From the NCBI RefSeq assembly GCF_006439355.1, contig NZ_VFTG01000008.1:124001-188000 (forward strand): 64,000 nt of DNA, given 5' to 3'. This document shows, one piece after another, positions 19,148-27,159 of this stretch. Position numbers and translations under genes: made by a program. Below the pieces are notes generated by a model, which was not told where the DNA came from, made no database searches, and saw nothing but the letters and a program-made list of their open reading frames with translations. Numbering within the stretch: position 1 is the first letter of the stretch; each line of letters starts with the position of its first letter. The stretch is from Mesorhizobium sp. B4-1-3. GTDB lineage: Bacteria; Pseudomonadota; Alphaproteobacteria; Rhizobiales; Rhizobiaceae.

Positions 19148-19864
19148 CTACGCCACCGCCATCTGCTGCAGGCTCACCAGTCGCTGTATGCCCTTCTTCG
19201 CCAGGCCCATCAGCGCTGCGAACTGCTCTTCGGAAAACGGCTCGCCCTCGGCCGTGCCCTGGATCTCGACGATGCCGCCCTTGCCGGTCATGACGAAATT
19301 GGCGTCGGTGCCGGCCGAGGAATCCTCGAGGTAGTCGAGGTCGATGACCGGCTGGCCGTCATGGATGCCGCAGGAGATCGCCGCGACATGGTCCTTCAGC
19401 ACCTTGGCGACACTGACCATCTGGCGCGCTTCCATCCAGCGCAGGCAATCATAGAGCGCCACCCAGCCGCCGGTGATCGAGGCGGTGCGGGTGCCGCCAT
19501 CGGCCTGGATGACGTCGCAGTCGACGGTGATCTGCTGTTCGCCCAGCGCCTGCATGTCGACCACGGCGCGCAACGAGCGGCCGATCAGCCGCTGGATTTC
19601 CAGCGTGCGGCCGCCCTGCTTGCCGGCCGAAGCCTCGCGCCGCATGCGCTCGCCGGTCGAGCGCGGCAGCATGCCGTATTCGGCCGTCACCCAGCCCTTG
19701 CCGGAATTGCGCATCCAGGCCGGTACCTTTTCCTCCAGGCTCGCCGTGCACAAGACATGCGTGTCGCCGAACTTCACCAGGCAGGAGCCTTCGGCATGCT
19801 TGGAGACGCCGCGCTCGAAGGAGATGGCGCGCATTTCGTCGGCTTGGCGTTTGGAGGGGCGCAT
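19148..19864 (-). CDS. rph: Ribonuclease PH
   Basis: A phosphorolytic 3'-to-5' exoribonuclease that trims tRNA 3' ends; it acts as a hexamer in the cytoplasm. At 238 residues it matches the family: [12 protein letters not shown] with the conserved Arg start region, [16 protein letters not shown], the phosphate-site [17 protein letters not shown] and DADGGTR-like [17 protein letters not shown]. Start ATG 19864 was chosen over a longer frame because family alignment begins there. It is divergent from hrcA, the classic alphaproteobacterial arrangement. Confidence 0.96.
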   Translation of the reverse strand: MRPSKRQADEMRAISFERGVSKHAEGSCLVKFGDTHVLCTASLEEKVPAWMRNSGKGWVTAEYGMLPRSTGERMRREASAGKQGGRTLEIQRLIGRSLRAVVDMQALGEQQITVDCDVIQADGGTRTASITGGWVALYDCLRWMEARQMVSVAKVLKDHVAAISCGIHDGQPVIDLDYLEDSSAGTDANFVMTGKGGIVEIQGTAEGEPFSEEQFAALMGLAKKGIQRLVSLQQMAVA

Positions 19865-20042
19865 CGAGGCTCTTTCTGTTCTTTCCCGGATCGTCGGCGG
19901 CTTGTAGACGCATGCGCGGCATGGCGCAAAGGAAAACGGGCCGGGGTGACCGCAAACGCGGCACCGCGACCGCAAAAGCGGCACCGGGTTGCGCCGCTGT
20001 GGCTTAGGTCTATATCTTTTCGGCAGGAGGTTTCTCGCCGGA

Positions 20043-21140
20043 ATGAACAAACCAGTCGATCCGACATCGCAGTCGCCCGGGCTTCAGTCGCCCGTACTTC
20101 AGTCACTCGACATGCGCTCGCGCGATATTTTCCGGCGGATCGTCGATTCCTACCTGCGCGACGGCGAGCCGGTCGGCTCGCGCAGCCTGTCGCGCATCCT
20201 GCCGTCCTCGCTGTCGCCGGCCACCATCCGCAACGTGATGAGCGATCTCGAGCATCTGGGGCTGATCTATGCGCCGCATGTTTCCGCCGGGCGGCTGCCG
20301 ACCCAGACCGGCCTGCGTTTCTTCGTCGACGCCTTCATGGAGCTCGGCGACCTTTCCGACGACGAACGCCGCACCATCGAAGCGCAGGTGCGCGCCTCCG
20401 GCTCGGGCGCGACGCTGGAGCATATGCTGACCGAGGCCAGCCAGATGCTGTCCGGCATGTCACGCGGCGCCGGCCTCGTGCTTGCCTCCAAGAACGAGGT
20501 GGCGCTGAAGCACATCGAATTCATCCAGCTCGAGCCCACCAAGGCTTTAGCCGTGCTGGTGTCGCAGAACGGCGACGTCGAGAACCGCGTCATCGACCTG
20601 CCGGCCGACATCACCGTCTCGCAATTGCACGAGGCGTCCAACTTCCTCAACGCCCATATCCGCGGCCGCACCCTCGCCGAGGCGCGCACCGAGATCGCCC
20701 GCATCAAGGACGAGACCCGTGCCGCCCTCGACACGCTCTCGCAGGATCTGGTCGAGAAGGGGCTGGCGGTCTGGGCCGGCGCCGAAAGCGGCCTGCCGGC
20801 GCGCCTCATCGTGCGCGGCCGCGCCAACCTGCTCGAAAACGTCACCGCCCAGGCCGATCTCGAATTGCTGCGCCATCTGTTCGAGGACCTCGAAACGCAG
20901 GACGGGCTTCTGCAGCTGCTCGACCTCGCCGAGCAAGGGCCGGGCGTGCGCATCTTCATCGGCTCGGAGAACAAGCTGTTTTCGCTGTCCGGTTCGTCGC
21001 TGGTCGTCGCCCCCTATCGCGACAAGGACGCCCGCGTCGTCGGCGCGCTCGGGGTCATCGGGCCGACCAGGCTGAACTATGCTCGTATCGTGCCGATGGT
21101 CGACTACACCGCGCAGCTGATTTCGCGCATGCTTCGTTAG
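20043..21140 (+). CDS. hrcA: Heat-inducible transcription repressor HrcA
   Basis: Represses heat-shock genes by binding CIRCE elements and is activated by GroEL. At 365 residues it has an N-terminal winged helix ([21 protein letters not shown] through [18 protein letters not shown], then [18 protein letters not shown]) and a GAF-like C-terminal part ([19 protein letters not shown]). AGGAGG lies 13 bases before ATG 20043. No grpE follows, although hrcA-grpE is common in relatives. The TAG stop is the first triplet of an inverted repeat. Confidence 0.95.
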   Translation: MNKPVDPTSQSPGLQSPVLQSLDMRSRDIFRRIVDSYLRDGEPVGSRSLSRILPSSLSPATIRNVMSDLEHLGLIYAPHVSAGRLPTQTGLRFFVDAFMELGDLSDDERRTIEAQVRASGSGATLEHMLTEASQMLSGMSRGAGLVLASKNEVALKHIEFIQLEPTKALAVLVSQNGDVENRVIDLPADITVSQLHEASNFLNAHIRGRTLAEARTEIARIKDETRAALDTLSQDLVEKGLAVWAGAESGLPARLIVRGRANLLENVTAQADLELLRHLFEDLETQDGLLQLLDLAEQGPGVRIFIGSENKLFSLSGSSLVVAPYRDKDARVVGALGVIGPTRLNYARIVPMVDYTAQLISRMLR

Positions 21141-21275
21141 GTGTATCGATATTCAGCCGGCCTGCAAATGGCGGTTTCCTGCGCTTCCGGTGCTCACGTG
21201 CGAAAAGTACGCTCCGCTCCGGTTCTCGGAACCAACCGTTTTCGGCCCGGCCTGACCTGAATCTCGATACACCTA
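21138..21275. repeat. Intergenic element with 19-bp terminal inverted repeats, overlapping the hrcA stop
   Basis: Left arm 21138-21156 (TAGGTGTATCGATATTCAG) and right arm 21257-21275 are complementary at 18 of 19 positions. The interior has smaller inverted pieces around gcgcttccggtgctcacg. The left arm begins with the hrcA TAG. The whole element is 138 bases with no reading frame. It resembles a MITE or a REP-type repeat in form. Confidence 0.65.
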
Positions 21276-21297
21276 AAGTCGCTGCGGAGGAGAAAAA

Positions 21298-21495
21298 ATG
21301 GCGTTGGAAGCAATCAAGGCCCAGATCGACCTCCTGCTTCAGGAAATGATCAATCAGCCCGGGGACGAGCACGAGATCCAGGAGCAGCTGCGCGAGAAAT
21401 TGCGGGAACTCCGCGCCATGGGCCTGCCGTTGCCGGCGGACCTCGTCGAGCTGGAAAAGCGCCTCGATGACGATCTGGACGCCGAGGAGGCCTGA
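21298..21495 (+). CDS. Small acidic coiled-coil protein, 65 residues
   Basis: GGAGGAG lies seven bases before ATG 21298, a strong translation signal. The product is helical and acidic: EAIKAQIDLLLQEMINQ, then a charged heptad-like stretch EQLREKLRELRAMGLPLP, then EKRLDDDLDAEEA. No signal peptide or membrane segment is present. I recognise no family; the form suits a small adaptor or oligomerisation peptide. It lies in the position where grpE often follows hrcA but shows no GrpE motif and is far too short. Confidence 0.6.
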   Translation: MALEAIKAQIDLLLQEMINQPGDEHEIQEQLREKLRELRAMGLPLPADLVELEKRLDDDLDAEEA

Positions 21496-21611
21496 GCCGG
21501 CTCGCCTGACAAATCCGCGCGCGCAAGCTTCTCTTTTCGAGCGCTTGCCCAATATCTCCTGTCTCTGGCGCCTGATCGAGTGAGACGCGTCAGCAGACGA
21601 CGGAGGACAGC

Positions 21612-22952
21612 ATGATGCGGATTATCGGCCTTGCGGGCTTCGCGCTGGTTTTTGCTACGGGCGCCTTGGCCCAGCAGGCCGATCAACCTCTGCTTCGCGG
21701 CGAAAAGGCCTTCGGCGACTGGAAGGCCGATCGCCCGGGCGTGCGCCGGCTGCTGAAACCTGAGGATTTGCCGAAGCCCGATATGGCGCAGTCCGCTTCG
21801 AACGGCGGCGGCGTCACCGATCGCCCGGAGGATGCCAAGCCGAAGCTCCCGCCCGGCTTTTCCGCCGAGTTGGTCGCTTCCGACATCGACAGCCCGCGCG
21901 TCGTGCGCGTGGCCCCGAATGGCGACCTCTTCGTCGCCGACAGTCGGGCAAACCAGGTCCGCGTCTATCGCCTGGCGGAAGGCAGCGCCAAGCCCGCGCA
22001 GAAGTCGATCTTCGCCAACGGTTTGACCCGGCCCTATGGCATCGCCTTCTATCCGCCGGGCGACAAGCCGCAATGGGTCTATGTCGCCAACAGCAACAGC
22101 GTGGTCCGCTTCCCCTATCGGGACGGCGACCTGGAAGCGTCGGGCAAGCCGGAAACCATCGTCGCCAAGGTCCCCGCCAGCCACCACTGGACGCGCGACA
22201 TCGCCTTCTCGCCCGACGGCAAGACGCTCTATCTGTCGGTCGGCTCCGGCTCCAACATCGCCGAGGACATGGGGACGAAGCCGAAGGGCGGGGTCGAGGT
22301 GTGGGCGAAATCGCAGCCGCTCGGCGAGGCCTGGGGCGCGGAACAGGGCCGCGCCGACGTGCTCGCCTTCGATCCTGACGGCAACAACCGCAGGACGGTC
22401 GCCACCGGCTTGCGCAACTGCTCCGGCATGGCAGTGCAGCCGGCGACAGGGGCGCTCTGGTGCGTCGTCAACGAGCGCGACGAGCTTGGCGACAACACCC
22501 CCTTCGAATATGCGACCGCGGTGAAGGAAGGCGCATTCTACGGCTGGCCCTGGTATTACATCGGCGACAATGAGGACCCGCGCCACAAGGGCGCGCGCCC
22601 CGACCTCGCCGGCAAGGTCACGGTCCCGGACGTGCTGATGCAGGCGCATTCGGCGCCGCTCAACATCGCCTTCTATGAAGGCGGCAATTTCCCGGCCGAC
22701 TACAAGGGCGACGCCTTCGTCGCGCTGCATGGCTCGTGGAACCGCAATGTCCGCACCGGCTACAAGGTGGTGCGGCTGCGGTTCAAGGACGGCAAGCCGA
22801 CCGGCGAATATGAGGACTTCGCCACCGGCTTCGTCATGTCGGACGACGAGGTCTGGGGCCGGCCGGTCGGCGTGGCCGTGGCGAAGGACGGCGCGCTGAT
22901 CCTGACCGAGGACGGCAACGGCACGATCTGGCGGATTACGTATGCTGGGTAG
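21612..22952 (+). CDS. Secreted PQQ-type sugar dehydrogenase (sorbosone dehydrogenase-like)
   Basis: A 446-residue periplasmic protein: a signal peptide of about 20 residues (IIGLAGFALVFATGALAQ) precedes a six-bladed beta-propeller of the soluble glucose/sorbosone dehydrogenase family. Family features: LPPGFSAELVASDIDSPRVV, NGLTRPYGIAFYP, TRDIAFSPDGKTLYLSVGSGSN, LRNCSGMAVQP, ALHGSWNR, and a final EDGNGTIWRITY. Such enzymes oxidise aldoses with PQQ. No PQQ-synthesis gene is in the window, so cofactor and substrate are inferred. Confidence 0.85.
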   Translation: MMRIIGLAGFALVFATGALAQQADQPLLRGEKAFGDWKADRPGVRRLLKPEDLPKPDMAQSASNGGGVTDRPEDAKPKLPPGFSAELVASDIDSPRVVRVAPNGDLFVADSRANQVRVYRLAEGSAKPAQKSIFANGLTRPYGIAFYPPGDKPQWVYVANSNSVVRFPYRDGDLEASGKPETIVAKVPASHHWTRDIAFSPDGKTLYLSVGSGSNIAEDMGTKPKGGVEVWAKSQPLGEAWGAEQGRADVLAFDPDGNNRRTVATGLRNCSGMAVQPATGALWCVVNERDELGDNTPFEYATAVKEGAFYGWPWYYIGDNEDPRHKGARPDLAGKVTVPDVLMQAHSAPLNIAFYEGGNFPADYKGDAFVALHGSWNRNVRTGYKVVRLRFKDGKPTGEYEDFATGFVMSDDEVWGRPVGVAVAKDGALILTEDGNGTIWRITYAG

Positions 22953-22971
22953 CTCCCGGTCGCGCTGTAAT

Positions 22972-23128
22972 GGGCTCACCCCCACCCGGATTGCCATCCG
23001 AATTGCGAACGGCAATTCGGGGCAATCCGACCTCTCCCCGAGGGGAGAGGAGCAGGCAAGCGCCGGCGCCTACCTCTTCTCCCCTTGGGGAAAAGGTGGC
23101 CGCGCAGCGGACGAATGAGGGGCTGGCG
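22972..23128. repeat. Palindromic intergenic repeat (family B)
   Basis: It fills most of the 255-base gap before the LysE gene. Components: gattgccatccgaattgc / gcaattcggggcaatc (an inverted pair), acctctccccgaggggagagga, and ctccccttggggaaaaggtgg followed by ccgcgcagcggac. The middle part closely matches the copy near 61.5 kb. Confidence 0.7.
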
Positions 23129-23207
23129 CAAACGAATCCGGATCTAAGCGAATCCACTCCCGTTCCGTTTCGTGCAACAGACGCGTCCTGATTCTAGGCC
23201 AAAAACC

Positions 23208-23825
23208 ATGACACTCACCGGATTCCTCGCCTACAGCGTCGCGCTCGGCGTCGCCGCCGCCATTCCAGGCCCCGGCGTCACGGCGCTGGTCGCCCGCGCG
23301 CTCGGCTCCGGCTTCCGTTCCTCGCTCGCCATGTCGTTCGGCCTGATGCTCGGTGACCTCATCTATCTCACCGCCGTGGTGCTCGGGCTCGCCTTCGTCG
23401 CCCAGACCTTCGGCATGGTCTTCCTCGCCGTCAAATGGGCCGGCGTCGCCTATTTCGCCTTCCTTGCCTGGCGCTTCTGGACCAGCGGCATCACGCCCGA
23501 AACCGTGGAGGCGCGGAAGGCCAAGGGCGGGCTGGTGTCGAGCTTCATCGCCGGGCTGACGGTGACGCTCGGCAATCCGAAGACGATGATCTTCTATCTC
23601 GCCATCACGCCGACCATCGTCGATCTGAAGACGATCACGTTCGCCGACTACGCCATCCTTGCGGTGCTCACCGTCGCGGTGCTGTTCGTGGTGCTGGTGC
23701 CCTACCTGGCACTGGCGGCCAAGGCGCGGTGGTTCCTGAAATCGCCGCGCGCGCTGAAGGCGCTGAACCGCACTGCAGCCGGCTTCATGATGGGGGCGGC
23801 GGCCGCCATCGCGGCGAGGCAGTAG
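23208..23825 (+). CDS. LysE-family amino-acid exporter
   Basis: A 205-residue inner-membrane protein of the LysE/RhtB family with six predicted helices. Typical features: AAAIPGPGVTALVARALGSG near the N-terminus and GLTVTLGNPKTMIFYLAI in the middle, both conserved for this family of amino-acid effluxers. ATG 23208 fits the family start. It stands between a repeat and cysK, 188 bases apart on the same strand. Export of cysteine or a related metabolite is possible by context but not shown by sequence. Confidence 0.88.
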   Translation: MTLTGFLAYSVALGVAAAIPGPGVTALVARALGSGFRSSLAMSFGLMLGDLIYLTAVVLGLAFVAQTFGMVFLAVKWAGVAYFAFLAWRFWTSGITPETVEARKAKGGLVSSFIAGLTVTLGNPKTMIFYLAITPTIVDLKTITFADYAILAVLTVAVLFVVLVPYLALAAKARWFLKSPRALKALNRTAAGFMMGAAAAIAARQ

Positions 23826-24013
23826 GCTCCAATCTCAACCCGTCCCGGATTCAGCCAAACCATTCCTGAAACTGCCGGCAGCGGGAAATGCATTTCCGGT
23901 CGCGGGCGGTTTTGAGCAACCGCCCCACTCGGATATTTTCCAGCCTCGGCCTATCTTGCGCGGCTGAAAGCCTTATTCTGTCAGCCTGTACCATTGCCCT
24001 GGGAGCGAAACCA

Positions 24014-24994
24014 ATGAACAAGCCCGTCACCTCCGCGCGCGTGCCCGGCCGCGGCCGCGTCTTCAATTCGATCACGGAGACGATTGGCGACACGCCGCTG
24101 GTCAGGCTGGACAAGTTCGCCAGGGAGAAGGGCATCGTCGCCAACCTTCTGGCCAAGCTCGAATTTTTCAACCCCATCGCCTCGGTCAAGGACCGTATCG
24201 GCGTCGCCATGATCGAGGCGCTGGAGGAAGCCGGCAAGATTTCGCCCGGCAAGACCACGCTGATCGAGCCGACCTCCGGCAACACCGGCATCGCGCTCGC
24301 CTTCGCCGCCGCCGCCAAGGGCTACAAGCTGATCCTGACCATGCCGGAGACGATGTCGGTCGAGCGCCGCAAGATGCTGGCGCTGCTCGGCGCCGAGCTG
24401 GTGCTGACCGAGGGCCCGAAAGGCATGAAGGGCGCCATCGCCAAGGCCGACGAGCTCGCCGCCACGCTGCCCAACGCCATCATCCCGCAGCAGTTCGAGA
24501 ACCCGGCCAATCCCGAAATCCACCGCCGCACCACGGCCGAGGAGATCTGGAACGACACCAATGGCGAGGTCGATATCTTCGTTTCCGCCATCGGCACCGG
24601 CGGCACCATCACCGGCGTCGGCCAGGTGCTGAAGAAGCGGAAGCCCTCGCTGCTCGTCGTGGCAGTCGAGCCGGAGGCATCGCCGGTTCTGTCGGGCGGC
24701 CAGCCCGGCCCGCACAAGATCCAGGGCATTGGCGCCGGCTTCGCGCCGAAAATCCTCGACACGTCCATCTATGACGAGATCGTCAGGGTGTCGAACGAGG
24801 ATTCGGTCGCCAATGCGCGCCTGGTCGCCCGCCTCGAAGGCGTGCCGGTCGGCATCTCGTCGGGCGCGGCGTTGCAGGCCGCAATCGTCGTCGGCTCGCG
24901 GCCGGAGAACAAGGACAAGAACCTGGTCGTCGTCATCCCCTCCTTCGCTGAGCGCTATCTCTCGACCATTCTGTTCGACGGGCTGGGCGCCTAG
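24014..24994 (+). CDS. cysK: Cysteine synthase A (O-acetylserine sulfhydrylase)
   Basis: A PLP enzyme that makes cysteine from O-acetylserine and sulfide in the cytoplasm. At 326 residues it shows the N-terminal [10 protein letters not shown], the PLP lysine Lys59 in [11 protein letters not shown], the substrate loop EPTSGNTGI, the phosphate-binding GTGGTITG and the C-terminal [13 protein letters not shown]. The start at ATG 24014 was chosen because the longer frame from 23888 lacks the family N-terminus. Upstream is a LysE exporter; downstream is a 340-base repeat-filled gap. Confidence 0.95.
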   Translation: MNKPVTSARVPGRGRVFNSITETIGDTPLVRLDKFAREKGIVANLLAKLEFFNPIASVKDRIGVAMIEALEEAGKISPGKTTLIEPTSGNTGIALAFAAAAKGYKLILTMPETMSVERRKMLALLGAELVLTEGPKGMKGAIAKADELAATLPNAIIPQQFENPANPEIHRRTTAEEIWNDTNGEVDIFVSAIGTGGTITGVGQVLKKRKPSLLVVAVEPEASPVLSGGQPGPHKIQGIGAGFAPKILDTSIYDEIVRVSNEDSVANARLVARLEGVPVGISSGAALQAAIVVGSRPENKDKNLVVVIPSFAERYLSTILFDGLGA

Positions 24995-25033
24995 GCGCAT
25001 ACTTCGGAGAGTGGCTTCAACGGCCTTCACGGT

Positions 25034-25214
25034 CGTCATCCACGGGCGGAGCAAGGAGCGTAGCGACGCGCGCAGACCCGAGGATCCATTCCGTGACTTC
25101 CGAACGCTGCCGCGGTGGAGAATTCTGCTCCGCTGCGTTCTACGATCAAGATCGCGGCATGGATTGCAGGGTCTCCGCGACGCCGCTTCGCGGCTGCTCC
25201 GCCCTGGAATGACG
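25034..25214. repeat. Palindromic repeat of about 180 bases (family C)
   Basis: The outer arms CGTCATCC-CGGGCGGAGCA (25034) and TGCTCCGCCCTGGAATGACG (25195-25214) are largely complementary. The interior holds gaggatccattccgtgac and smaller inverted parts. Together with the next repeat it fills the 338-base gap between cysK and the sigma-factor gene; no gene is seen there. Confidence 0.65.
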
Positions 25215-25232
25215 AAGGCGCGGAGGCTTCGG

Positions 25233-25266
25233 CCAATCCCCAGTGCTTGTGCCGATCTCGCGGAAA
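25233..25266. repeat. Dispersed repeat (family D), copy 1
   Basis: CCAATCCCC-GTG-TTG-GCCGAT-TC-CGGAAA matches 37510-37543 at about 29 of 34 bases in the same orientation. Both copies are intergenic and near gene 3' ends. Confidence 0.5.
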
Positions 25267-25332
25267 GGATGGTGAAATCTGTTCGCCGGTAAACGGCGAC
25301 CTTTCAAAATCCCGTCGATTCCAGCAGTTGCT

Positions 25333-26580
25333 CTAATTCCCGACGAGCTTCGCCTTCTCGCCCTGCAGGAAACGCCGCAGCGCCGGGTCGCGCTCGAGGC
25401 CGATCGCCCGGTCGTAGGACTGGGCCGCCTGCTTCGTGTTGCCGAGCCTGGCCAACAGCCCGGCGCGGGCGGCCCAATAGGGCTGGTAGTCCTGCAGCCT
25501 TCTGTCCTCGCCCAGCACATAAAGCGCCGCCAGTCCGGCCGGAGCGCCCTCGGTTTCGGCGATCGCCACCGCGCGGTTGATCGCCACCACGGGCGATCCG
25601 GCCACGGCCTGCAGCGCGTCGTAAAGCTGGCGGATCGCCGCCCAATCCGTGCCGCAGCCGCGCCGGCGCGCCGTATGGGCCGACTGCACGGCGGCCTCGA
25701 GCTGGTAGCGGCCGATGATGCCTCTTTGCGCGGCGCGCACCAGCAAGGCTTCCGCCTCGTCGATCAGGCCGCTGTCCCAGAGCGCGATATCCTGCTCGGC
25801 CAAGGGCACGAAATCCCCTTGCGCGCCGCGCCTCGCCGAACGTCGCGCCTCGGCGAACAGCATCAGCGCCAGCAGCCCCAGCGCTTCCGGCTCGTCCGGC
25901 ATCAGCGAGGCGACCAGCCGTCCAAGCCAGATGCCTTCGGTGGCGAGATTGCGCCGCCGGCTGTCGGTGCCGGTCGGGTCCGACCAGCCTTCGGCGAAGG
26001 TGGCGTAGATCGCCTCCAGCACCGCGCCCAGCCGCTCGCCCAGCTCCGCCTGCTCCGGCACGCGGAAGGGAATCCCGGTCTCGCGGATACGCGCCTTGGC
26101 CCGCACCAGCCGCTGGCTCATCGTCGCCGGCGAGACCAGGAAGGCCGAGGCGATCGTCGCGGCGTCGAAACCGAGGATCGTCTGCAGGATCAGCGGGGCG
26201 CGCACGCTGGTGTCGATCGCCGGATGGGCGCAGGCGAACATCAGCCGCAACCGGTCGTCCGGCAGCTCCTCGCCTTTCATGCGCGCCTCCATTTCTTCGG
26301 CGATCAGCTTCAGGTGATCGCGCGCCGCCTCGCCGGTGAGCCGCCGCCGCACCGCGTCCACGTCGCGCCGGCGCGCCACCGACAGCAGCCAGGCTTCCGG
26401 TTGCTCCGGGACGCCGGTTCGGGGCCAGCGTTCGAGCGCGGCGGCGAAGGCGTCGGCCAGCGCGTCCTCGGCGCCGGCGACGTCACGCGTACGCGCCGCG
26501 AGCCACGCGACCAGCTTGCCGTAGCTGCGCCGGGCGGCCGCTTCCGCCGCCGCCCGCGCGATCCCCGAGCGATCATCCAT
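25333..26580 (-). CDS. ECF42-type RNA polymerase sigma factor with C-terminal TPR-like extension
   Basis: A 415-residue extracytoplasmic-function sigma factor. Region 2 is at about residues 15-80 (DVAGAEDALADAFAAALERWP, QPEAWLLSVARRRDVDAVRR) and region 4 at about 125-170 (ILGFDAATIASAFLVSPATMSQRLVRAKARI). A long helical extension of more than 200 residues follows, with a TPR-like end (YQPYWAARAGLLARLGNTKQAAQSYDRAIG). That layout and a YCII/DGPF gene directly upstream define group ECF42. No anti-sigma factor is present, as expected for the group; the extension probably regulates activity. It lies six bases after the YCII gene. Confidence 0.9.
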   Translation of the reverse strand: MDDRSGIARAAAEAAARRSYGKLVAWLAARTRDVAGAEDALADAFAAALERWPRTGVPEQPEAWLLSVARRRDVDAVRRRLTGEAARDHLKLIAEEMEARMKGEELPDDRLRLMFACAHPAIDTSVRAPLILQTILGFDAATIASAFLVSPATMSQRLVRAKARIRETGIPFRVPEQAELGERLGAVLEAIYATFAEGWSDPTGTDSRRRNLATEGIWLGRLVASLMPDEPEALGLLALMLFAEARRSARRGAQGDFVPLAEQDIALWDSGLIDEAEALLVRAAQRGIIGRYQLEAAVQSAHTARRRGCGTDWAAIRQLYDALQAVAGSPVVAINRAVAIAETEGAPAGLAALYVLGEDRRLQDYQPYWAARAGLLARLGNTKQAAQSYDRAIGLERDPALRRFLQGEKAKLVGN

Positions 26581-26586
26581 CGCGGG

Positions 26587-26958
26587 TCACTCCGCGGCTG
26601 CGACGTACTCGGCCATTTCCCAGATCGGCCGCACCTCGACCGTGCCGGTGGAGGACGCGGGGCAGCGCGCACCCCATTCGATGGCCGTGTCGATGTCGGC
26701 CGCCTCGATCATGTAGAAGCCCGCCAGTTGCTCCTTGGTGTCGGCATAGGGGCCGTCGAGCACATTGGTCTTGCCACTGGCCAGCCGCACCGAGGTGGCC
26801 GCCTGGGTCGGGCGCAGCCGCTCGCCGGCGATATAAGCGCCGGATTTCTTGAGCGCCTCGGTATAGGCGCCGTAGGCCGCGAGGGTCTGTTGGGTCTGCT
26901 CCCTCGGAGCGTTCGCCATCGCGGCTTCGTCATTGTAGATCAAAAGCATGTATCGCAT
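26587..26958 (-). CDS. YCII/DGPF-family protein, ECF42 partner
   Basis: A 123-residue YCII-fold protein: MRYMLLIYNDEAAM at the N-terminus, the DGPF-type motif as NVLDGPYADTKEQLAGFY, and DIDTAIEWGARCP near the end. In ECF42 systems these proteins are the main predicted targets of the neighbouring sigma factor; their chemistry is unsettled. It precedes the sigma gene by six bases and so probably shares its transcript from the candidate promoter at 27004-27032. Confidence 0.92.
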   Translation of the reverse strand: MRYMLLIYNDEAAMANAPREQTQQTLAAYGAYTEALKKSGAYIAGERLRPTQAATSVRLASGKTNVLDGPYADTKEQLAGFYMIEAADIDTAIEWGARCPASSTGTVEVRPIWEMAEYVAAAE

Positions 26959-27003
26959 GGTCTTCTCCCGTTTTCTGAAGGCCGCATCGTCGCGTGCCGG
27001 CCT

Positions 27004-27032
27004 ATGTCGTGCGGCGTCGGCCGATTTCGACA
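27004..27032 (-). promoter_or_regulatory. Candidate ECF42-dependent promoter
   Basis: Reading leftward, TGTCGA (27032-27027) is followed after 17 bases by CGACAT (27009-27004), about 45 bases before the YCII start. TGTCGA is the -35 type I recall for ECF42 groups. Its position before the YCII-sigma pair fits autoregulation. Consensus from memory; no alignment could be run. Confidence 0.5.
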
Positions 27033-27159
27033 GGCGTCCGAAAAATCTTTCGTCCCCAAAGCAATCGAGCGCAAGCCGGCGCTTTCGCAGCCGCTCAACC
27101 GTTCGTCTAATAGATGCAATTGCGGGTTGGCATTTGGTGCTGCGGGACGGCTGGTGGGT

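Noticed and set aside
19139..21349. 736-codon rightward frame across rph and hrcA
   Set aside because: It is antisense to rph and then out of frame in hrcA; no domain is recognisable.
21298..21495. grpE remnant after hrcA
   Set aside because: The 65-residue protein has no GrpE motif and has its own strong start; it is a separate small gene.
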